Source: CAYPNP01 sp964412195 (GTDB lineage Bacteria > Acidobacteriota > JAAYUB01). From it: a stretch of 64,000 nucleotides of DNA. The stretch lies in contig CAYPNP010000002.1 of NCBI GenBank assembly GCA_964412195.1, positions 186,001-250,000 on the forward strand, given 5' to 3'. Each line of letters opens with the position of its first letter. Position 1 is the first letter of the stretch. Shown here piece by piece: positions 24,801 to 32,867 of the stretch. The position numbers and the translations under genes were made by a program. The notes beneath the pieces were generated by a model. That model was not told where the DNA came from. It saw only the letters and a list, made by a program, of their open reading frames with translations, and made no database searches.

Positions 24801-25360
24801 TCACGCGGGACCGGAACGGCTACCGCCCCAGCGAGGTGTTCGAGCGCAGCATCCCCTTCCACGGCGAGTTCTTCGACTTCGTCAACGCCGGCGCGGCGGG
24901 AATGGTCAACCTCGAGGACGAGTACACCGTCAAACTGGAGACGATCCCGATCGACGTGAACGAGGACGCCAGGTCGGAGCCCTTCGCCTGCCTGGTTTGC
25001 CTCCAGTGCGGGGACGGCCAGCAGTGCCTGGAAAACTACAACTTCCCCCAGAGCGCCGTCTTCAAGTGGGCCCCCGACAAGTGCGGCGAGGTCACCCTGG
25101 CGATCCAGCTGCCGGCGCTGACGCTGAAGCGGGTCTACCCGGGCAAACTGGGATTCCCCCGCTTCTGCTCCGAGTTCCTGACAGGCAGCCAGGTGTTCCG
25201 GGCGGAGGATTTCCCCGAATCGACCGAGCAGCTGCACAACCTGGGCATCCACTGGATCAAGGTCTCGTTCCGGATCACCGGCGCCGGGCCGGTGATCCAG
25301 ACGCTCCGGCGGGCGCCGCCCCAGCCCCCGCCGGCGATCACGTCGTGCTGGTCGGACTGA
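21866..25360 (+). CDS. tssM: Type VI inner-membrane protein TssM (IcmF)
   Basis: The 1164-residue protein starts at GTG 21866. It has two N-terminal transmembrane helices (residues 5-27 and 32-52) and a Walker A box GESGTGKSS (123-131) in the cytosolic GTPase-like domain. A third helix lies near residue 425 (LLAWVLVWAGLCGVLSL), and a long periplasmic part ends in a beta-rich domain that should contact TssJ. Length and layout match IcmF/TssM. The Walker A box is intact, although it is lost in some systems. Confidence 0.95.
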   Translation: MKRILKYILIFLAIAVVAGLIAWLVWAKGWPWWVGVALFLGVMGLWLSFLFVRRYLLRRKERAFVQRVIAQDQAAIQAAPIHERQQLQDLQRHWMESVERLRGSRLRKRGNPLYVLPWYLVLGESGTGKSSAIKNANLSSPLTDTSRGTGIAATRNCDWWFFEQAVILDTAGRYTIAIDETADRQEWEKFLSLLAKYRRREPLNGVVVTVSADKLAQAGDSKLREDGLDIRRHVDQLMRIIGSKFPVYVMITKMDLVHGMADFCAPLPEDRIAQAMGYTNEQLNPYWKEVLEQGMESIAGRLRELRFALVHRAEDIAPGALLFPNEFLQLRSGLESFLQPIFEENPYQETPLFRGLYGSSSRQGDPAASEFMRMFGLEARPARGMSRERGLFLTNFFRTVLPRDRYLYRPLPEYLKWRRIVTNMGLLAWVLVWAGLCGVLSLSFVLNLRAIRGFTEDFYNPPNLQQKPAVDLLMLERMRNEINEMEAANRDWWIPRFGLDQSLRVEKKVRGHFIDMFRNGFLLPLDATLRHKIDQVTPATPEDLMVDYVGYVVTRINLIHAYLRGEKENQANPEVLRQFKEASGDLIQLEYADLPPEIANKFGDIYYSYLYWFGHRSERLAMVSVLQDQLLRLLKQKGPDMHWLVLKWIPGAPPVQLSDFWTEPEKEIPDAPEPIPGAFTASGRQNITDFLLLLENALADPQQIAHRKAEFWSWYRDQFNSRWADFAQGFNAGRDGLESSSGWQEMASEMTTSQNPYFSFLQRLAVEIRAQDDPAPMPWAQEVLQVDEVIQLAKDEEAKKKAQSTMLAKIEQQKTKLEQTIRKTIGEDTAKELEVRLAAAKIWEDYLANLQKIAPAAISRETAFNMVCEYFPDKFSPDNTQNPDSKSPFNLAYSDVLKMAGVIQGKAELNFVWELVAGPLRFLVDYTILETACVLQEQWQSQVLGGLHGATADNVPKLLFDKTDGLVWKFLSGTAKPFVTRDRNGYRPSEVFERSIPFHGEFFDFVNAGAAGMVNLEDEYTVKLETIPIDVNEDARSEPFACLVCLQCGDGQQCLENYNFPQSAVFKWAPDKCGEVTLAIQLPALTLKRVYPGKLGFPRFCSEFLTGSQVFRAEDFPESTEQLHNLGIHWIKVSFRITGAGPVIQTLRRAPPQPPPAITSCWSD

Positions 25361-25424
25361 CCGGCGCGGCGGTCGGGTACCGGCCGGGCCGCCCGGCCGC
25401 CGGGGAAGGGACAGGCAGGAAGAG

Positions 25425-26954
25425 ATGGACCTGATCGATTTGGGAGTCAAGCCGATTTCGGATGCCAACCGCGCCGGGGAGGACGTCCAGTACGACCCCG
25501 CCTTCGAGGAGCTGGAAGCCGAGATCAACAAGATGTACTCGCCGACGGCGGCCTCCAGTCTCAACTGGGAAAGGGCCGCCCAGCTGGCCGCGGCGATTCT
25601 GGCGCAGAAGTCCAAGCACATCATGGTGGCCAGCTATCTCAGCCTCGCCTTGCTGAAGACCCGGGGGCTGGACGGCCTGGAGGAGAGCCTCCGGGTGATC
25701 CGGAAGCTTTTCGAGAACTTTTGGCCGGTCCTGTTCCCTTCCCTGAAAAGGATGCGCGGCCGCAAGAACGCGGTCGAGTGGTGGGTGGAAAAAGTCCAGG
25801 CCGACCTGCAGAACCGGCAGCCGGTCCAGTGGCCGGCCCCGCGCCGGGAGCAATGCCTGGGCGACCTGCAGGCCATTGACTCCTTCCTGGGAGTGAACAT
25901 GGAGGAAGCGCCCATCCTCCAGCCCCTCCTCAACCGGCTCGGCGCCCTGATCGAGGTGCCGCCGGCCGAGCCCCCCGCCGTCCCGGCCGCGGCCCCCGCC
26001 CCGGCCCCCGCGGCGCCCGCCCCCGCCGCGCCGGCGATCGAGACCGGGGCCGACCAGGGTCCTGAGCGGCTGCTCCGCCAGGGCCTGGAGCTGCTGGGCC
26101 GTGCTGCCGGCGGATATCGCGCGCAGGAGCCCCTCACCGCCCTGCCGCTGCGGCTGGCCCGCATCGCCGCCTGGAGCGCCGTCCTGGCCCTTCCGCCCGC
26201 CGCCGACGGCAAGACCCGGGTTCCGCCGCCGGACAAGCAGGCGCTGGCCGCGATCACCAACCTCTACCACGCCGCCAGCTGGGCCGAGCTGGTCAAGGCG
26301 GCGGAATCGCGGATCGGGCAGTTCCTGTTCTGGATCGACCTGAGCCGCTATTCCGCCGAAGCGCTGGAGCAGCTTGGGCGGGCCGATCTCGCGGCGGTGG
26401 TGGCCGACGAGACGGCCGAGTTCGTCCGGCGCCTCCCGGGCATCGAGCGCCTGGCCTTTTCCGACGGGACGATGTTCGCCAACGACGACACCCGGCAGTG
26501 GCTGCAGACGATCACCCGCCCGGCGGCGGAGGCGCCGCACCGGCCTTCGGCCACTGACTCGAACCGGCTCGACGAGCAGGTGGAGGCCCAGACCGCCGAA
26601 GGAATGAAATTGATCCGGGACAACAAAATCGCTTCGGCACTGGACGCTTTCAGTGCTAAAATCACCACTGCTTCTTCTATTCGAGAGCGTTTTCTATGGG
26701 AGCTTGGACTGTGCCGTCTCCTGGTCAGCGCTAAAAAGACGCGCTTGGCGGTGCCCTATATCCAGGAGATCCTGTCCATGCTGGACGCCCACCGGATCGA
26801 GAAGTGGGAGCCGGAGCTGGCCGTGGAGGCCCTGACCACCGCCTTCTCGGGCCTCCGGCAGCAGGCGGACAAGAAAGACGAGAAGCTGCTGGATGACGTG
26901 CTCAACCGGATCGCGGCGCTGAATCCGTCGAAGGCGCTGGATCTGATGCAATAG
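25425..26954 (+). CDS. tssA: Type VI cap protein TssA
   Basis: This 509-residue protein has an ImpA-like N-terminal region (VQYDPAFEELEAEINKMYS; ENFWPVLFP), an Ala/Pro linker at about residues 185-205, and a VasJ-like C-terminal helical region (EAQTAEGMKLIRDNK to NPSKALDLM). TssA caps the growing sheath and starts assembly at the baseplate. The stretch around 26640-26720 is less GC-rich than the rest of the gene but the frame is unbroken. It sits 64 bases after tssM and 38 before tssB. Confidence 0.9.
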   Translation: MDLIDLGVKPISDANRAGEDVQYDPAFEELEAEINKMYSPTAASSLNWERAAQLAAAILAQKSKHIMVASYLSLALLKTRGLDGLEESLRVIRKLFENFWPVLFPSLKRMRGRKNAVEWWVEKVQADLQNRQPVQWPAPRREQCLGDLQAIDSFLGVNMEEAPILQPLLNRLGALIEVPPAEPPAVPAAAPAPAPAAPAPAAPAIETGADQGPERLLRQGLELLGRAAGGYRAQEPLTALPLRLARIAAWSAVLALPPAADGKTRVPPPDKQALAAITNLYHAASWAELVKAAESRIGQFLFWIDLSRYSAEALEQLGRADLAAVVADETAEFVRRLPGIERLAFSDGTMFANDDTRQWLQTITRPAAEAPHRPSATDSNRLDEQVEAQTAEGMKLIRDNKIASALDAFSAKITTASSIRERFLWELGLCRLLVSAKKTRLAVPYIQEILSMLDAHRIEKWEPELAVEALTTAFSGLRQQADKKDEKLLDDVLNRIAALNPSKALDLMQ

Positions 26955-26992
26955 GAAAACGATACATTTTCTCATACGCAAGGAGGTCGGCT

Positions 26993-27478
26993 ATGGCAAA
27001 AGAAGCGTCAGTGGCCCCGAAGGAACGGGTGAACATCGTGTACAAGCCCGCCACCGGGGACGCCAAGGAAGAGGTGGAGCTGCCTCTCAAAGTCCTGGTG
27101 ATGGGCGATTTCACCCTCCGCGCCGAAGACACGCCGCTGGAGGACCGCAAGGCCATCAACGTGGACAAGGACAACTTCGACGAGGTGCTCAAGGCGCAGA
27201 ACCTGAAGCTCGACGCCGTCGTCCCCAACAAGCTCTCCAAGGATCCCGACGCGCAGATGGCCGTCAGCCTGGACTTCAAGAGCATGAAGGACTTCGAGCC
27301 GGACGCCATCATCCAGAAGGTGCCGGAGATGAAGAAGCTGGTCGAGCTGCGCGAAGCCCTGAAGGCCCTGAAGGGGCCGCTGGGGAACGTGCCGGAGTTC
27401 CGGAAGAAGCTGCAGGACCTGGTGCAGGATCCGGGCGCCCGCGCCCGCCTGCTCAAAGAACTGGGCATCGAGGAGTAG
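26993..27478 (+). CDS. tssB: Type VI sheath small subunit TssB (VipA)
   Basis: The 161-residue product has RVNIVYKPATGDAKEEVELP, then LKVLVMGDF, the standard TssB opening, and ends with a helical domain. It pairs with TssC to form the contractile sheath. A strong AAGGAGG site precedes the ATG. It lies 12 bases before tssC. Confidence 0.96.
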   Translation: MAKEASVAPKERVNIVYKPATGDAKEEVELPLKVLVMGDFTLRAEDTPLEDRKAINVDKDNFDEVLKAQNLKLDAVVPNKLSKDPDAQMAVSLDFKSMKDFEPDAIIQKVPEMKKLVELREALKALKGPLGNVPEFRKKLQDLVQDPGARARLLKELGIEE

Positions 27479-27490
27479 AGGGAGGCACCC

Positions 27491-28978
27491 ATGGCGGAAG
27501 AAAAGAAGAAAGTCGAACAGGCCCAAGCCGAAGCGGCGGCCCCCCAGGCCAACCTGCTGGACGAGATCGTCCAGGCGACCCGGCTCAAACCCACAGATGA
27601 AGGCTATGCCATTACCAAGCAGGGTGTGCAGGCGTTCATCGACGAGCTGCTCAAGCCCGGCCGGGAGGAAGTCCGGATCACCCAGGGCCTGGTGGACGAC
27701 ATCATCGCCCAGATCGACCAGAAGCTCTCCACCCAGCTGGACCAGGTGATACACAACGAGCAGTACCAGAAGCTCGAGTCGTCATGGCGGTCTCTGAAGT
27801 TCCTGGTCGACAAGACCGATTTCCGGGAGAACGTCAAGGTCGAGATGCTCAACGTCAGCAAGCAGGCCCTGCTGGACGACTTCGAGGACGCCCCCGAGAT
27901 CCCCAAGTCGGGCCTCTACAAGTCGGTGTACAGCCGGGAATACGGGCAGTTCGGCGGGCAGCCCTACGGGCTGATGGTGGGCAACTACGAGTTCGGCCCG
28001 GGGGCCCAGGACGTCAAGCTGCTGCAGAACATCGCCAGCGTGGCCACCATGGGCCACGCCCCCTTCATTGCCGCCGCGGGGCCCGAGTTCTTCGGCCTGA
28101 AGGACTTCCGCGGCCTGCCCAACCTGAAGGACCTCAAGGCCATCTTCGAGATGCCGCAGTACATCAAATGGCGCTCCTTCCGCGAGTCGGAAGACTCCCG
28201 CAGCGTCGGCCTGACCCTGCCCCACTTCCTGCTGCGGCTGCCGTACGGCCCGGACACCAAGCCGGTCAAGAGCTTCAACTACAAGGAAGAGACCGCCGGC
28301 GGGGACGGCTCGTTCCTGTGGGGCAACGCGGCCTTCGCCTTCGCCTCCCGGATCACCGACAGCTTCGCCAAGTACCGCTGGTGCGCCAACATCATCGGCC
28401 CCCAGGGCGGCGGCGCGGTGGAGGACCTGCCCATTTACCAGTTCGAGGCCATGGGCGAGCTCCAGACCAAGATCCCGACCGAGGTGCTCATTTCCGAACG
28501 GCGCGAGTTCGAGCTGGCCGAGGAAGGTTTCATCGCCCTGACCATGCGCAAGGGCAGCGACAACGCGGCCTTCTTCTCCGCCAACTCGGTCCAGGCGGCC
28601 AAGAAGTTCGACAACACGCCGGAGGGCAAGCAGGCCGAGACCAACTACAAGCTCGGCACGCAGCTGCCCTACCTGTTCGTCGTCAACCGCCTGGCCCACT
28701 ACCTGAAGGTGATCCAGCGGGAAAACATCGGCACCTGGAAGCAGCGGGCCGACCTGGAGCGCGAGCTCAACAACTGGATCCGCCAGTACGTCGCCGACCA
28801 GGAGAGCCCCTCGCCGGGCGTCCGCAGCCGGCGGCCGCTGCGAAAGGCCGAGATCACCGTGTCCGACGTCGAAGGAGATCCCGGCTGGTACCGGGTGAAC
28901 ATGATGGTCATGCCCCACTTCAAGTACATGGGCGCGTCGTTCACCCTGTCGCTGGTCGGCAAGCTGGACAAGGAATGA
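27491..28978 (+). CDS. tssC: Type VI sheath large subunit TssC (VipB)
   Basis: This 495-residue protein carries the TssC signatures LDQVIHNEQYQKLESSWRSL, then EFGQFGGQPYG-like YSREYGQFGGQPYGLMVGN, and FLLRLPYG with the RDG-like C-terminal half. It is full length. The N-terminal helix probably contacts ClpV for sheath recycling, as in VipB. It follows tssB by 12 bases, and hcp lies 88 bases further on, after a hairpin. Confidence 0.96.
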   Translation: MAEEKKKVEQAQAEAAAPQANLLDEIVQATRLKPTDEGYAITKQGVQAFIDELLKPGREEVRITQGLVDDIIAQIDQKLSTQLDQVIHNEQYQKLESSWRSLKFLVDKTDFRENVKVEMLNVSKQALLDDFEDAPEIPKSGLYKSVYSREYGQFGGQPYGLMVGNYEFGPGAQDVKLLQNIASVATMGHAPFIAAAGPEFFGLKDFRGLPNLKDLKAIFEMPQYIKWRSFRESEDSRSVGLTLPHFLLRLPYGPDTKPVKSFNYKEETAGGDGSFLWGNAAFAFASRITDSFAKYRWCANIIGPQGGGAVEDLPIYQFEAMGELQTKIPTEVLISERREFELAEEGFIALTMRKGSDNAAFFSANSVQAAKKFDNTPEGKQAETNYKLGTQLPYLFVVNRLAHYLKVIQRENIGTWKQRADLERELNNWIRQYVADQESPSPGVRSRRPLRKAEITVSDVEGDPGWYRVNMMVMPHFKYMGASFTLSLVGKLDKE

Positions 28979-28984
28979 GCCCGC

Positions 28985-29024
28985 GGGGCGGCCCGGCGGC
29001 CGCCCCCGGTCCATAGTTTTTTTT
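28985..29024 (+). terminator. Attenuator-like hairpin between tssC and hcp
   Basis: A perfect 9-bp G/C stem (GGGGCGGCC with GGCCGCCCC, loop CGGC) is followed after 10 bases by T8, and a second T8 lies at 29030-29037. The distance to the T tract is longer than in a classic terminator. The element may act as a partial terminator or as a 3' stabiliser that sets hcp apart from the sheath genes. Confidence 0.55.
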
Positions 29025-29066
29025 CGTAATTTTTTTTATCAACCATCAACACAGGAGGAGATTCCC

Positions 29067-29552
29067 ATGCCGATGCCAATTCATCTGATGCTGACCGGCA
29101 CCAAACAGGGCAAGATCGAGGGTTCCTGCACCATCACGGGGCGGGAGGGCACCATCCTGGTCGAGGGCGTCGACCACGTGGTGGAAATCCCCCGCAGCCC
29201 CCAGACCGGCCTGCCCACCGGCAAGCGCGTCCACAAGCCCCTGACCATCACCAAGATGATCGACAAGAGCAGCCCGAAGCTGTTCCAGGCGCTTTGCAGC
29301 GGCGAACAGCTCAGCTCGGTGGAGCTGGACTGGTACCGGATCAACCCCCAGGGGTCCGAGGAGAAGTACTTCACCACCGTGCTCTCCAACGCCATCATCA
29401 CCGCGGTGCGGACCTGGATGCCCAACTGCCTGGACAAGAATTACGAGTCATACGAGCACATGGAGGACGTCTCGTTCACTTACGAGAAGATAGTCTGGAC
29501 CTGGGTGCCCGACGGCATCGAGGCGGAGGATTCCTGGACCGCGCCGAAATAG
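29067..29552 (+). CDS. hcp: Type VI tube protein Hcp (TssD)
   Basis: The 161-residue protein matches Hcp: PIHLMLTGTKQGKIEG, then KRVHKPLTITKMIDKSSPKL, then YEHMEDVSFTYEKIVWTW. It forms the hexameric rings of the inner tube ejected with VgrG. An AGGAGGAG site precedes the ATG. The hairpin/T-tract element upstream may allow hcp to be expressed at a different level from tssC. Confidence 0.96.
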   Translation: MPMPIHLMLTGTKQGKIEGSCTITGREGTILVEGVDHVVEIPRSPQTGLPTGKRVHKPLTITKMIDKSSPKLFQALCSGEQLSSVELDWYRINPQGSEEKYFTTVLSNAIITAVRTWMPNCLDKNYESYEHMEDVSFTYEKIVWTWVPDGIEAEDSWTAPK

Positions 29553-29618
29553 TGTCCCGGGGTTCGGTATTGTGGCATCGGGGCCCCGGCCGCCAGGCGG
29601 GGCCCCGCTTACTATCCC

Positions 29619-30032
29619 ATGCCTGAAGAAAGACTTCTGGAGCGAATCCGAAACCTGGAGCGGGACCCCGAGCGGCGCGTGGTGCAAAACGTGTCCCGCG
29701 AGGTGGAGTCCGTGATCGGGTACCTGCAGCGCCTGCTCAACACCCGGCAGGGCAGCTCCCCGATCGAGGAGGATTTCGGCATCCCCGACTTCACCAACGT
29801 GCCGGGGGAGACCATCTCCGACACAGCCCGGGACATGGAGCGCACGATCCGCCAGGTGATCCAGAAGTTCGAGCCGCGCCTGGCCAACGTGCGGGTCTCG
29901 TTCGTACCCCAGAAGGACGAGCTGATGTCCCTGCGCTTCAAAATTGAAGCGAGCCTGGGCCGGGAGAAGGGCGTTCCCGTCGCGTTTGAAACGGTGGTCA
30001 GCTCCGAGGGGCGGGTCAAGGTCAGCGAGTGA
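29619..30032 (+). CDS. tssE: Type VI baseplate protein TssE (gp25-like)
   Basis: This 137-residue protein has the gp25 motif region: ESVIGYLQRLLNTRQGSSP, then GIPDFTN and a terminal RFKIEA strand. It belongs to the wedge complex that nucleates the sheath. It starts 66 bases after hcp and ends 13 bases before tssF. Confidence 0.94.
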   Translation: MPEERLLERIRNLERDPERRVVQNVSREVESVIGYLQRLLNTRQGSSPIEEDFGIPDFTNVPGETISDTARDMERTIRQVIQKFEPRLANVRVSFVPQKDELMSLRFKIEASLGREKGVPVAFETVVSSEGRVKVSE

Positions 30033-30045
30033 GCGGAGGCCGTCG

Positions 30046-31779
30046 GTGGCGTTCAACAAGTACTACCAGGAGGAGCTGCAGGCCCTGCGGGAACTGGGGG
30101 CGGAGTTCTCCCGCGCCCATCCCGCGCTGGCGCCGCTTCTCAGCGGGCCCAGCACCGATCCCGACGTGGAGCGGCTGCTGGAGGGCGTCGCGTTCCTCAC
30201 CGGCCTGATCCGCAACAAGCTCGACGACGACTTCCCTGAGATCATCCACGGCCTGACCGACCTGATCTTCCCCCATTACCTGCGGCCGATTCCCTCCACC
30301 TCGGTGGTGGCCTTCGCGCCGAAATCGAACCTTCAGGAAACGCTCAAGATCCCCGCCGGCACGGCGCTGGCCTCGGTCCCGGTGGACGGCACCGAGTGCC
30401 GGTTCCGCACCACCTTCGACCTCGAGGTCCATCCGCTGAAGCTGAACGGGGCCGAACTGGTCCAGCAGCCCGGGCAGCGGGACCGGATCAAGCTCTCGCT
30501 CCAGCTGACCGGCCCGGACCTGTCCCGCTGGCCGGCCCGCGGCTTGCGGTTCTTCCTGGGCGACGAATTCCAGCAGGCGGCCGACCTTTTCTTCCTGCTG
30601 ACCCGGCACCTGCGGCAGATCACCCTCCACCCGTCGGCCGGGGGATCGGACCTGGTGCTGCCGCCCGACGCGCTGCGGCCCAGCGGCTTCAGCCTGGCCA
30701 GCAGCCTGCTCGAGTTCCCCAGCCACGCGTTCCGCGGTTTCCGCCTGCTGCAGGAGTACTTCATCCTGCCGCAGAAGTTCCTCTTCCTCGAGCTGGAAGG
30801 TCTCGACCGCTGGACGGACCGCGGAAAGGGCGGCGCGTTCGAGATCCTGTTCGAGCTCGCCCCGGGGCCCGTGGCGCCGCCACGCGTCCGCCCCGAGAAT
30901 TTCGTCCTCTTCGCCACGCCGGTCATCAACCTCTTCCCCCAGGCCGCGGAACCGGTATTGCTGGACCACCGGCAGGACAAGGTCCGGATCCGCCCCGCCG
31001 TCCCGAATCCGGCCCACGTCCAGGTGTACAGCGTGGACCACGTGGAGGGCTATGTCCAGGGGAGCGTGGCGCGGCGCGAGTACGCGCCGCTGGAGATGTT
31101 CTCGCGGCACGAGAGCGAGCGGTCGGTCTACCAGACGGTTCGCGGCCGCTCGCCGGTGACCGGGCAGCCGGAGGTCTCACTGACGCTGAGCTACCCTCCG
31201 GAAGGCCCCGACCCGGTGACCGAGACCCTGTCCATCACCCTGACCTGCACCAACGGCGAGCTGCCGGAGCGGCTGCAGCTGGGCGACATCAGCCGGCCGA
31301 CCTCGTCGACGCCGGAACTGGTCACTTTCCGGAACATCATTCCGCCCACGTCGTCCATCGAGCCTGTGCTCGAGGAGAACGCCTTGTGGCGCTTCCTCTC
31401 CCACCTGTCCCTGAATTTCATGTCCGTGGCCAACGTGGAGTCGCTGCAGGAGTTGCTCCGGCTCTACGTGTTCCCGGGCCGGGACCGGGCCAAGATCGCC
31501 GGCAACCTGAAGCGGGTGGACGGGATCACGGAGCTGCGCGTCGAGCCGGGCGACCGGCTTCTGCGCGGCCGGCCCGTGCGGGGGCAGAGGATTTTCGTCA
31601 CCGCCCGGCAGGACTGCTTCGCCGGACTGGGGGACCTGTGCCTGTTCGGCGCATTGCTGGACCTGTTCATGGGCGTGTATTGCAGCATGAACAGCTTCGT
31701 GGAATTCACGCTGTGCGATTCTGTCTCCGGGGAGACGTTCCCATGGCCGGCCCGGATCGGCGACCGACGATTGATCTGA
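30046..31779 (+). CDS. tssF: Type VI baseplate protein TssF
   Basis: The protein (577 residues) begins with GTG at 30046, supported by GCGGAGG 8 bases upstream. VAFNKYYQEELQALRELG is the usual TssF N-terminus, followed by DPDVERLLEGVAFLTGLIR and TDLIFPHYLRPIPS. It forms the baseplate wedge with TssG, TssE and TssK. The open frame extends upstream into tssE, but only the GTG start gives the family N-terminus. Its last 37 bases overlap tssG. Confidence 0.95.
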   Translation: MAFNKYYQEELQALRELGAEFSRAHPALAPLLSGPSTDPDVERLLEGVAFLTGLIRNKLDDDFPEIIHGLTDLIFPHYLRPIPSTSVVAFAPKSNLQETLKIPAGTALASVPVDGTECRFRTTFDLEVHPLKLNGAELVQQPGQRDRIKLSLQLTGPDLSRWPARGLRFFLGDEFQQAADLFFLLTRHLRQITLHPSAGGSDLVLPPDALRPSGFSLASSLLEFPSHAFRGFRLLQEYFILPQKFLFLELEGLDRWTDRGKGGAFEILFELAPGPVAPPRVRPENFVLFATPVINLFPQAAEPVLLDHRQDKVRIRPAVPNPAHVQVYSVDHVEGYVQGSVARREYAPLEMFSRHESERSVYQTVRGRSPVTGQPEVSLTLSYPPEGPDPVTETLSITLTCTNGELPERLQLGDISRPTSSTPELVTFRNIIPPTSSIEPVLEENALWRFLSHLSLNFMSVANVESLQELLRLYVFPGRDRAKIAGNLKRVDGITELRVEPGDRLLRGRPVRGQRIFVTARQDCFAGLGDLCLFGALLDLFMGVYCSMNSFVEFTLCDSVSGETFPWPARIGDRRLI

Positions 31780-32786
31780 AACGCCGCCTCCTTCACGAGG
31801 GGCCCCGCTTCGCCTTCATCCAGGCGATGCGGCTGCTGCGTCTGCTGATCCAGCGCGAGAGCCGCCAGGACGTCGGCAACAACGTGCTGCGGAAGCGGAT
31901 CCGGGTGCGCCCGCACCTGTCGCTGGACTTTCCCGAGACGGACCTGACCGCCATCGACGCCCTCCCCGGCGATCCCCCGACCTACCGGATCACCGCCACG
32001 TTCCTCGGCCTGTACGGATCGGCCTCCCCCCTGCCGACGTTCTACACCGAAGACCTGCTGGCCGAGCAGGCGGAGGACCAGAACGTCAGCCGGGAATTTC
32101 TCGACGTCATCAACGCGCCCCTCTATCCCCTGTTTTTCCAGTGCTGGAGCAAGTACCGGCTGTCGGCCGCCCTGGTGGAGGAGCAGCACACGGAGCTGCT
32201 GGAGCGGTTCTACGCCCTCCTGGGGCTGTCCGGCGACGAGGCGCGCGCCCGGTCCGGGGACGCCTACGTGCTGCTGCGATACGCGGGGCTGGCAACCCAC
32301 TTTCCCCGCTCGGCCGAAGGCCTGCGCGCGCTGCTGGCGGACCGCCTCGGCGAGCCGGGCATCGCCATCCAGCAGTGCGTCCCGCGGAAGGCGGAAATCC
32401 CCCCGGACCAGCGGCTTTACTTGGGCGTGGGCGGCAACCGGCTGGGGGAAGAGACTGTCATTGGCGCCGAGGTCGACGACGCGGCCGGCATGTTCCGCCT
32501 CCGCCTCGGACCGCTGTCGGGCGACCGCCTGCAGTGCTTCCTGCCGGACCAGCCCTGCTTCCGCGAAATGCAGCGGCTGGTGCGCTATTACCTCGACCAG
32601 CCACTGGCCTGGGACGTGGAGGTGAGCGTGCCGTCCGTCCTGGCCCGGCCGGCCCGTCTGGGCGACCCCCACTGGGGGCGCCTCGGCTGGAACACCTGGT
32701 CTTTCTCCGGGAAACGCGCCCCCGGCGCCGTGCTGACCGGCCGCTGGCGCGCGGCCCAGGAACCGGCGGCGGGGGCCGCCTCCTAG
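31743..32786 (+). CDS. tssG: Type VI baseplate protein TssG
   Basis: This 347-residue protein begins at ATG 31743, inside the end of tssF. It has EGPRFAFIQAMRLLRLL, then RIRVRPHLSLDFPETDL and the ATFLGLYGSASPLP block, all standard for TssG, the partner of TssF in the wedge. Near its end is the typical WDVEVSVPS strand with LGDPHWGRLGWNTW. The in-frame open stretch before 31743 is not part of the gene. Confidence 0.95.
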   Translation: MAGPDRRPTIDLKRRLLHEGPRFAFIQAMRLLRLLIQRESRQDVGNNVLRKRIRVRPHLSLDFPETDLTAIDALPGDPPTYRITATFLGLYGSASPLPTFYTEDLLAEQAEDQNVSREFLDVINAPLYPLFFQCWSKYRLSAALVEEQHTELLERFYALLGLSGDEARARSGDAYVLLRYAGLATHFPRSAEGLRALLADRLGEPGIAIQQCVPRKAEIPPDQRLYLGVGGNRLGEETVIGAEVDDAAGMFRLRLGPLSGDRLQCFLPDQPCFREMQRLVRYYLDQPLAWDVEVSVPSVLARPARLGDPHWGRLGWNTWSFSGKRAPGAVLTGRWRAAQEPAAGAAS

Positions 32787-32867
32787 GGAGGCGAACGATC
32801 TTTCTCATGCGCCGGCGCCGCCCGCGGGCGGGCCGGTCCTGTCTTCAAACATCCATGGAGGTGACGG

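Noticed and set aside
20957..25624. A very long open frame (1555 codons) on the - strand opposite tssL-tssM-tssA
   Set aside because: It is an antisense shadow of GC-rich codon use. The product is a low-complexity mix of Leu, Gly, Val, Asp and His with no domain, and the + strand genes are certain. The same holds for other long frames opposite tssH, tssF, the vgrG genes and DUF2169.
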